A stretch of 64,000 nt of DNA from contig NZ_FMAO01000001.1 in the NCBI RefSeq assembly GCF_900094835.1, positions 124,001 through 188,000 on the forward strand, in the 5' to 3' direction. The translations under genes and the position numbers were made by a program. The notes under the pieces were generated by a model. That model did not search any database and was not told where the DNA came from. It was given only the letters and a program-made list of their open reading frames with translations. Positions within the stretch are counted from its first letter, which is position 1, and the number at the start of each line of letters is the position of its first letter. This document shows, piece after piece, positions 58,290 through 64,000 of the stretch. The DNA is from Weissella bombi (GTDB lineage Bacteria > Bacillota > Bacilli > Lactobacillales > Lactobacillaceae).

Positions 58290-58544
58290 TTACTTTTTCT
58301 TCTTTGGAAAGTTATCTAATGTTTTTGTGATACGTTCCTGTGCTTCGCTAATTCTATCTAAATGGGGCTTATTTTTAAAGTTCATCTTGTTAACTTGAAC
58401 TTGTAAATCATCAACCATTTTAGTGATATCAGCAACAGAATCTTGAATATCCGAAATTGATTTTTTTAGATTATCAACAGCTTCTTTTTCGGATTTAAGG
58501 GCATCTTTTACATTATGAAAACGATTTTTTGCTCTTTCAAACAT
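58290..58544 (-). CDS. Small coiled-coil protein
   Basis: An 84-residue, highly charged protein predicted to be one long helix with heptad-like spacing (VDNLKKSISDIQDSVADITK), ending in a KKKK tail. No signal or membrane segment. It starts two bases after hit and is co-transcribed with it. Not recognised. Confidence 0.65.
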   Translation of the reverse strand: MFERAKNRFHNVKDALKSEKEAVDNLKKSISDIQDSVADITKMVDDLQVQVNKMNFKNKPHLDRISEAQERITKTLDNFPKKKK

Positions 58545-58546
58545 AA

Positions 58547-58972
58547 TTAATCCTTTTTAAATTGGTCTGCAATCTTCTGGGCACGTTCTTGATACATTTC
58601 TTCCGTCATATCATCTGTATGATCCAATACAGGAATATCAAAGCCATCATCTTTATAACGTGGTAATAGATGGAAGTGCGAGTGAAATACTGATTGACCA
58701 GCATATTCACCGTTGTTATTAATGATATTTAAGCCAATGATTTTGTCATCACTTGCTTTAATTGCTTGGGCAATTTTTGGTAAAACACCTAAAACTTTAG
58801 CTGCTAATTCATCATCATACTCAAAAATATCAGCAACGTGCTTTTTAGGAACAACTAACGTATGTCCAGGTGTTGCTTGTGACAAGTCTAGGAATGCTAG
58901 TACATTGTCATCTTCATATACTTTGTATGAAGGTATACTACCGTCAATAATTTTATCAAATATATCTGACAT
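58547..58972 (-). CDS. hit: HIT family hydrolase
   Basis: A 141-residue histidine-triad protein hydrolysing nucleotide phosphoramidate or dinucleotide-type bonds. N-terminal FDKIIDGSIPSYKVYEDDNV and the catalytic triad HSHFHLLPR are present. A minus-strand promoter lies upstream. It is divergent from ecsA, the standard arrangement in Firmicutes. Confidence 0.92.
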   Translation of the reverse strand: MSDIFDKIIDGSIPSYKVYEDDNVLAFLDLSQATPGHTLVVPKKHVADIFEYDDELAAKVLGVLPKIAQAIKASDDKIIGLNIINNNGEYAGQSVFHSHFHLLPRYKDDGFDIPVLDHTDDMTEEMYQERAQKIADQFKKD

Positions 58973-58999
58973 ATTTATATTCCTCCTCTAGTTAACTTT

Positions 59000-59028
59000 A
59001 TTATACATTTAAATGAAGTTTCTGTCTG
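59000..59028 (-). promoter_or_regulatory. Promoter of hit
   Basis: On the minus strand, CAGACA (59023-59028) and TATAAT (59000-59005) with a 17-base spacer, 28 bases before the ATG. Confidence 0.6.
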
Positions 59029-59051
59029 GTATAAATGTTAAGTGATTTTTT

Positions 59052-59060
59052 TGGTAGAAT
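59052..59060 (+). promoter_or_regulatory. Extended -10 promoter of ecsA
   Basis: TGGTAGAAT is an extended -10 about 33 bases before the ecsA ATG; no strong -35. Confidence 0.45.
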
Positions 59061-59092
59061 AGAATAAACAACAAGAAATACAGGTAATTATA

Positions 59093-59791
59093 ATGAGTTT
59101 AGATATTAAAAATTTATCAGGAGGCTACGGTCAACTGACTGTTTTAAAAGATATTAGTTTTGTTGTACCTGATGGCACATTAACCGCCTTAGTTGGTTTA
59201 AATGGTTCTGGAAAGTCAACGACAATTAATCATGTTATTGGTTTATTAAATCCTAAACAGGGCAGCATCACTTTAAATGGCTTGTCATTAACGCAACAGC
59301 CAGTTGACTATAAGGCACAAATTGCTTATATTCCTGAACAACCAGTAGTCTATGAAGAATTAACACTTAAAGAACATTTAGCATTAACAATTGCAACGTA
59401 TCATCTTGATGAAAAAATAGCTTGGCAACGTGCTAATGAGTTATTAAAAACATTCCGCTTAGACGACAAATTAACTTGGTTTCCAACTCATTTTTCAAAA
59501 GGAATGCGTCAAAAGGTCATGATTGTTATGGCTTTTATCACGGATGCAAAACTATTTATCATTGATGAACCATTTTTAGGGCTTGATGTTATTGCCGTTA
59601 ACGATTTACTTACTTTAATTGATAATCGTAAAAAGCAAGGGGTAACATTCTTATTAACGACCCACGTATTAGATACTATTGATAAACATGCTGATCAATT
59701 TGTTTATTTAAAGGATGGTCAAGTAGCTGCCCAAGGTGCCGCTTCAGATTTTGTCACGCTTGTTCCAGAGCTTGCCGTAGATGAGGGATAA
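59093..59791 (+). CDS. ecsA: ABC transporter ATP-binding protein EcsA
   Basis: A 232-residue ATPase: Walker A GLNGSGKST, Q-loop IPEQPVVYEE, an atypical signature HFSKGMRQKV, Walker B LFIIDEPFLGLD and H-loop TTHVLDT. With EcsB it forms the Ecs transporter, which in Bacillus influences secretion and competence and has been linked to peptide export. It precedes ecsB by five bases. Confidence 0.92.
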   Translation: MSLDIKNLSGGYGQLTVLKDISFVVPDGTLTALVGLNGSGKSTTINHVIGLLNPKQGSITLNGLSLTQQPVDYKAQIAYIPEQPVVYEELTLKEHLALTIATYHLDEKIAWQRANELLKTFRLDDKLTWFPTHFSKGMRQKVMIVMAFITDAKLFIIDEPFLGLDVIAVNDLLTLIDNRKKQGVTFLLTTHVLDTIDKHADQFVYLKDGQVAAQGAASDFVTLVPELAVDEG

Positions 59792-59796
59792 ACATT

Positions 59797-60903
59797 ATGA
59801 AATTAACCCATCTATTCAAATATCGTGCTAGTAAACAATGGCAAACATATTTTAAATATTTACGATATGTCTTTAATGATCATGCAGTACTCGCTTTATT
59901 TTTCTTGCTAGGAGCTGCTGGTTTAGCATACCAGTCATTATGGCAAACTGCTGTAATTAATATATGGACGCAGTTAGCATTAGTCATCGTTATTTTACTG
60001 ACCTTTCTTATTTTTAAAGGACCTGTAAACTTTACAAAACCTGCTGATGCAACTGCTCTGTTGGGTGATGAAACGTCATTAAGGGTGATGTTAAAACAAG
60101 CAACTTATTACAGTATGGTGGTGAATGGGGCTATAGAAGGTATTCTGATTTTACTTCTTTGGCCAATGATTTTTAGATTGTTCACACATTCAATTTTACT
60201 AGTTACTGCCATCACAATTATTCTGGTTCTGTTAAAAATACTATTAACGTATCTCATCGCCAGACAACAAAGCAAGTTTGAAAATCAAGAAAATTCTAAA
60301 TTAGTCAATTGGCGTCGATTAATCGCAGCTGAAGAAAATCATCAATTTGTTGTATTATCATTTTATAATCTATTTATTGATGTACCAGGTATTACACCAC
60401 GCGTTAAGCGACAGAAATGGGCAGATTTGCTTATTAACCACTGGCCAGGCCGACAAATACCAACAACTAAGCTATTTGTCACAGCGTTTATTAGACGAAC
60501 ACAATACATTAAATTATGGCTACGACTAACAGTAATTGGCGCTGGGGCTGCTTGGTTCACAACTGGCTGGTTACAAACAATTTTATTTTTGATTTTGTTG
60601 TATCTATTAGTATTACAACTAATACCTTTATATGATGTTCATAAACATATTGTTCTTAACTTCTTATATCCGATTTCAGATAAACAACGCTTAAAAGCCT
60701 TTCAAATTACTATCTTACCTTGGATTTGTATGACCATAATTTTTTGGCTAATTATTGCGTTTATAGCAACATTCAACATTAATTTGTTATTACAAAACTT
60801 TTTAAGTCTTGTCCTTCTAGGGGGAATTTTGGTATTCTGGTATACAGAACAAAAAACTATTAAAAGCACACAAAGGAGACACACTCGTGCGTTTACGAAA
60901 TAA
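59797..60903 (+). CDS. ecsB: ABC transporter permease EcsB
   Basis: A 368-residue membrane protein with about eight to ten helices in two groups and a cytoplasmic segment (about 145-220) with RLIAAEENHQFVVLSFYNLF and a DVPGITPR-like motif, characteristic of EcsB. Partner of EcsA. Its last 17 bases overlap trmB. Confidence 0.9.
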   Translation: MKLTHLFKYRASKQWQTYFKYLRYVFNDHAVLALFFLLGAAGLAYQSLWQTAVINIWTQLALVIVILLTFLIFKGPVNFTKPADATALLGDETSLRVMLKQATYYSMVVNGAIEGILILLLWPMIFRLFTHSILLVTAITIILVLLKILLTYLIARQQSKFENQENSKLVNWRRLIAAEENHQFVVLSFYNLFIDVPGITPRVKRQKWADLLINHWPGRQIPTTKLFVTAFIRRTQYIKLWLRLTVIGAGAAWFTTGWLQTILFLILLYLLVLQLIPLYDVHKHIVLNFLYPISDKQRLKAFQITILPWICMTIIFWLIIAFIATFNINLLLQNFLSLVLLGGILVFWYTEQKTIKSTQRRHTRAFTK

Positions 60904-61549
60904 AAAATGGGCTCAGCCTTGGTTAGAGAATCATACTGATCTTGTTATTGATCAAGATCACGCAGTTGCACTTAAAGGAAACTGGCAAACTATTTTTGCA
61001 AAAAAGCAACCTATCCAAATCGAAATTGGTACTGGTAAAGGTCAATTCATCATTGGTATGGCTAAAAAATATCCCGAAATTAATTTTATTGGTATGGAAA
61101 TTCAAGAAGCAGCGATTGCTGTTGCAGGTCGAAAAGCTGATGAAGATGAAGCCGAATTACCTAACTTGAAGTTCATTTATGGTGACGGTGCCGGTGTAGA
61201 CACTTACTTTGAAAAAGGGGAAATTAGTAAATTATTCCTTAATTTCTCAGATCCATGGCCTAAGAACCGTCATGAAACACGCCGTTTAACTTACAAGCGT
61301 TTCTTAAAAAGTTACCAAGCTGTATTACCGGCTGGCGGTGAAATTGAATTTAAAACCGATAATCGTGGTCTTTTTGAATATTCATTATATTCATTTGCAA
61401 ACTACGGTATTGTTTTTGAACCAGCAAGCATCTCACTAAATCTTCATGAAGATGCTGATAAGATGGTCGATAATGTCGAAACTGAATACGAAGAAAAGTT
61501 CTCATCAAAAGGTTTCCCAATTTATAAATTTGTTGGTTCTTTTAAATAA
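60887..61549 (+). CDS. trmB: tRNA (guanine-N7-)-methyltransferase
   Basis: A 220-residue enzyme making m7G46 in tRNAs. SAM-binding EIGTGKGQFIIGMAKKYP, IGMEIQEAAIAVA, the catalytic block LNFSDPWPKNRHETRRLTYK and FKTDNRGLFEYS. The start is GTG at 60887 with AAAGGAG upstream, inside the end of ecsB. Order ecsA-ecsB-trmB is common in lactic acid bacteria. Confidence 0.95.
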   Translation: MRLRNKKWAQPWLENHTDLVIDQDHAVALKGNWQTIFAKKQPIQIEIGTGKGQFIIGMAKKYPEINFIGMEIQEAAIAVAGRKADEDEAELPNLKFIYGDGAGVDTYFEKGEISKLFLNFSDPWPKNRHETRRLTYKRFLKSYQAVLPAGGEIEFKTDNRGLFEYSLYSFANYGIVFEPASISLNLHEDADKMVDNVETEYEEKFSSKGFPIYKFVGSFK

Positions 61550-61567
61550 GAAATCATAATACAATAC

Positions 61568-61620
61568 AAAAAGACCTGATAGTTATTAGCTTTTGCCAGT
61601 TAATAACTATCAGGTCTTTA
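61568..61620. terminator. Bidirectional terminator between trmB and yslB
   Basis: A 19-base perfect stem (AAAGACCTGATAGTTATTA and complement) between convergent genes. Confidence 0.95.
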
Positions 61621-61646
61621 ATTTATTTATATATTTAACTGAACCA

Positions 61647-62072
61647 TCATTCAGGTAAAGTAACGGGCACTTCAGTAACCACATTAAATGTAATCGTCGT
61701 CGTTGTTACTTTCCATTGGGCTTCCGTACCACAGTTACATAATTGCTGTATCTGCTGTGCCAAAAAACCTGCTTCTAGTGAAAAACTAGCCTCTTCATTA
61801 TTTTTTAAACGTTCTTCAATGACAGGACCGTCTAACACCCATGTTTGTGCAATTGATTTTTGATTAGTTTTTGTTAAATTACCAAAACCAGCTGATGCAA
61901 AAAAACCTTGAATTGCACTCATACTAGGTAATGTAAATTGCGTTGCCAAAGATTTACCAGCCCAGTAAGTAATCTCAGATTCATCATTTTGTAATAATTC
62001 AGGCAATAAATGATCGCGTAATAGGATCAATGAAAAGTTATCAAAATCTTGATTTTGTATTGATTCTGTCAT
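61647..62072 (-). CDS. yslB: YslB family protein (DUF2507)
   Basis: A 141-residue cytoplasmic protein with the DUF2507 pattern: LILLRDHLLPELLQNDESEI then TYWAGKSLATQF, and a C-terminal EAGFLAQQIQ plus strand-rich end. A cysteine pair (CNCG) occurs near residue 112. Function unknown. ATG at 62072 with AAAAAGGAG; the longer frame upstream crosses the promoter and is rejected. Confidence 0.85.
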   Translation of the reverse strand: MTESIQNQDFDNFSLILLRDHLLPELLQNDESEITYWAGKSLATQFTLPSMSAIQGFFASAGFGNLTKTNQKSIAQTWVLDGPVIEERLKNNEEASFSLEAGFLAQQIQQLCNCGTEAQWKVTTTTITFNVVTEVPVTLPE

Positions 62073-62100
62073 GATTTGCTCCTTTTTGTATTCACAAACA

Positions 62101-62130
62101 ATTATAGTGTATTCATAGGTCATTTGCCAA
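62101..62130 (-). promoter_or_regulatory. Promoter of yslB
   Basis: On the minus strand TTGGCA (62125-62130), an 18-base spacer and TATAAT (62101-62106). Confidence 0.7.
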
Positions 62131-62179
62131 TAGTTTACATGAGTGTTACAATAAAAATCTTGAAAGGATGGCACATTAC

Positions 62180-63076
62180 ATGGTTTTACCGTATAATCCC
62201 CTGAATAATAGTACACTAGGTTTGGTTACTGGTGATTTAATGGGACAACAAGTTGAAGGTCATGGTACATCTTGGAGTGGCGACTCTGCGTTGACTTTGG
62301 CAACAATTAGCAGTTTGTCATATGGTTATAATCTCACTGACTTGATGGATCGATATTTAGATTGGTACCGTTCTGGTGAATATAATAACCAAGATGAACG
62401 TCCAAAAAATGTTGGCGAAACTACTTTTTTTGCTTTAAATAAATATGCACACACCAAAGACCCGTTCAATTCCGGCGGCCGTGATATATCTGACAATGGT
62501 AACGGCGCTCTAATGCACATCACACCCGTAATCTTGTATCTTCGCGCTAAATATGGTGAAGATTTTATTCTACATGATCCAGCCATGCTGGTTTTACATC
62601 AAGTTACTGGGTTAACGCACAATCATCCCCAATCATTGATTGCCAGTGGTATTTACGCCTTGATTGTCAATAATCTATTGCAAAATATTCCACCTGTGGA
62701 AGCAGTTGATTTAGCAGTCAGCAGCTCTTATGAATATTACGCACAACACAAAATTTTTGCTGATCACCTATCAGCATTTCAAGGCCTAAACAAACCTGAT
62801 TTAAAGAGTGTTGCAATAACATCGTTGCAGACCTCAGGGTACGTTGTAGACACATTAGAGGCATCAATCTGGGTTGTTTTAAACAGCAATACTTTTGCCG
62901 AAGCATTATCGCTTGCTAAATCATTACCTGGCGAACCACATCGCGTTATGCCACTGGTAGGTGCATTAGCAGGCGTACTATACCATCAAGAAGTCGTTGA
63001 TGATATCGATGAGAACACATTTGAACCCGTACTGAAGGTTCTTAAAATAGCTGAACAGAGTCATAATTTCAATTAA
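62180..63076 (+). CDS. ADP-ribosylglycohydrolase-like protein with altered metal sites
   Basis: This 298-residue all-helical protein follows the ADP-ribosyl-(dinitrogen reductase) hydrolase fold: LGLVTGDLMGQQVEG, SGDSALTLATI, GNGALMHITPVI and a C-terminal LVGALAGVLYHQ. Active members bind two Mg through a T/S-D-D-T motif and a C-terminal D-T-D-T. Here the first is SGDS and the second is replaced by GEPHRVMPLVG, so two or more metal ligands are missing. It may be a binding protein or act on another substrate. ATG at 62180 has a better spaced AAAGGA than ATG at 62168. Confidence 0.78.
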   Translation: MVLPYNPLNNSTLGLVTGDLMGQQVEGHGTSWSGDSALTLATISSLSYGYNLTDLMDRYLDWYRSGEYNNQDERPKNVGETTFFALNKYAHTKDPFNSGGRDISDNGNGALMHITPVILYLRAKYGEDFILHDPAMLVLHQVTGLTHNHPQSLIASGIYALIVNNLLQNIPPVEAVDLAVSSSYEYYAQHKIFADHLSAFQGLNKPDLKSVAITSLQTSGYVVDTLEASIWVVLNSNTFAEALSLAKSLPGEPHRVMPLVGALAGVLYHQEVVDDIDENTFEPVLKVLKIAEQSHNFN

Positions 63077-63085
63077 TAATGTTGT

Positions 63086-63117
63086 AAAGATGGCGTTAAA
63101 ACCATCTTTTTTTATTT
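63086..63117 (+). terminator. Intrinsic terminator before the AEC gene
   Basis: AAAGATGG / CCATCTTT with an 8-base loop and a T-run. Confidence 0.85.
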
Positions 63118-63142
63118 GTAGGAAGAAGGTATTAATAATCTA

Positions 63143-64000
63143 ATGGACGCATTAGTTAGCAGTATTACCGGTGTTTTAATGATTTTAGGATTAGTTGCCC
63201 TTGGTTTTTTACTGGTTAAGGGGGGCGTATTTAATGATGACGATGGGCGCATCAGTAACTTTTTATCTGGTTTTATCACCAAAGTTGCGATGCCTGCTTA
63301 CTTAATCGTACATATTCCAGAAGACTTTACGCCTAAAACACTATTAGCAATGGGGAGCAATTTATTTTTCCCGGTTGCTAGCATGCTATTATTACTAGTT
63401 TTGTCATTTTTTATTGTTAGATTAATCAACGTTGATCCAAAACATAGAGGGTTATTTCAATCATTATTGTTTAATTCAAATACAATTACAGTCGGATTAC
63501 CCGTTAATATGGCGTTATTTGGTACGAAAAGTTTGCCATATATTTTGATCTATTATATGGCTAACACAACCATTTTTTGGACTATTGGTGTTTATATGAT
63601 TTCGATTGACGGTAACCATGATAAGCACTTTAATTGGCGTGAAACGTTATCAGGAATTTTCAATCCGCCAATGATTGCTTTAGTAATTTCATTAATCTTC
63701 GTCTTCTTAAACGTTAAATTACCTGCCTTTTTAATTACAGATTTAACCGAATTAGGAGATACCAACGTACCACTAGCATTAATCTTTATTGGTTTTGCCA
63801 TTGCAAAAACACCGCGCAAAGATCTATTACCTAATTTGGAAACCGTAACGTTGTCTTTGAGTCGTTTTGTATTGGCACCGGTCACAATGGCATTAATCAT
63901 GATACCATTTGACTTGCCAACGTTATTAAAACAAGTCTTCATTGTGCAGGCAGCAATGCCCGCAATGACCAATGCAGCAATTATGGCGTTACATTATAAT
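63143..64000 (+). CDS. AEC family transporter, N-terminal part (continues beyond window)
   Basis: The frame from ATG at 63143 stays open for 286 codons to the window edge. About eight hydrophobic helices are present, with the family's first-repeat segment GFLLVKGGVFNDDDGRISNF and VAMPAYLIVHI, LLFNSNTITVGLPVNMALFG, and the second-repeat IFNPPMIALVISLIFVFLN. AEC proteins transport malate or other organic anions, or auxin in plants. A malate permease role is plausible for a lactic acid bacterium, but no malolactic or regulatory gene is visible. Confidence 0.85.
   Translation, partial: MDALVSSITGVLMILGLVALGFLLVKGGVFNDDDGRISNFLSGFITKVAMPAYLIVHIPEDFTPKTLLAMGSNLFFPVASMLLLLVLSFFIVRLINVDPKHRGLFQSLLFNSNTITVGLPVNMALFGTKSLPYILIYYMANTTIFWTIGVYMISIDGNHDKHFNWRETLSGIFNPPMIALVISLIFVFLNVKLPAFLITDLTELGDTNVPLALIFIGFAIAKTPRKDLLPNLETVTLSLSRFVLAPVTMALIMIPFDLPTLLKQVFIVQAAMPAMTNAAIMALHYN

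Overview
This is a low-GC Gram-positive chromosome segment, most likely from a heterofermentative lactic acid bacterium of the Weissella/Leuconostoc group (Lactobacillaceae). The reasons are an AT-rich composition, a heterodimeric LacL/LacM beta-galactosidase with overlapping genes, a complete lower mevalonate operon with a type 2 isopentenyl-diphosphate isomerase, Bacillus-type primosome proteins (DnaB, DnaD, DnaI) and a type B RNase P RNA. The genus is inferred from gene content and style, not from a database search.

Layout. 0-10.8 kb: end of an MFS transporter, a PhoP/PhoR-type two-component system followed by uridine kinase and an M42 aminopeptidase, then ytpR, an unrecognised lysine-rich protein gene, murC, a BI-1 family membrane protein and polA. 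10.8-22.1 kb: an accessory block between polA and mutM, which sit together in many relatives. It holds lacLM under a CcpA site, pnuC, a pyrimidine-dimer glycosylase-like gene, an SMR efflux gene and a run of small membrane, Ser-rich and domain-of-unknown-function genes mostly on the minus strand. It also holds a broken DUF4352 gene, a decayed IS3-type transposase, an XRE regulator and a large perfect inverted repeat. 22.2-27.9 kb: mutM-coaE-dnaB-dnaI and two YibE/F genes. 28-33 kb: an ArlR/ArlS-like two-component system, a nucleoid-associated protein, YidC, and an XRE/membrane protein pair. 33.1-37.9 kb (minus): a TetR regulator and mvk-mvaD-mvaK2-fni. 38-43.9 kb: dinG-ypmB-asnS-dnaD. 43.9-46.9 kb (minus): recU and pbp1A. 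47-55.3 kb: ypsA, gpsB, rnpB, a THUMP methyltransferase gene, pcrA-ligA-camS. 55.4-64 kb: an HD hydrolase, uvrB, hit, ecsAB-trmB, yslB, a degenerate ADP-ribosylglycohydrolase and the start of an AEC transporter.

Most of the window is housekeeping: replication and repair (polA, mutM, dnaB, dnaI, dnaD, dinG, recU, pcrA, ligA, uvrB), cell wall and division (murC, pbp1A, gpsB), isoprenoid precursors and RNA metabolism. Strong intrinsic terminators delimit nearly every operon. No tRNA, rRNA, CRISPR array or complete mobile element was seen.

The least explained material is in the accessory block. Three minus-strand membrane-protein genes share a roughly 50-base leader containing an ACGTG-N11-12-CACGT-type inverted repeat. 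An XRE repressor gene is preceded by a 20-bp perfect inverted repeat whose two arms each carry a -35-like box aimed at a shared central spacer. Other points of interest are a possible structured RNA after pnuC, tandem hairpins before the BI-1 gene, a CamS protein without the lipobox cysteine, and an ADP-ribosylglycohydrolase without its metal-binding aspartates.
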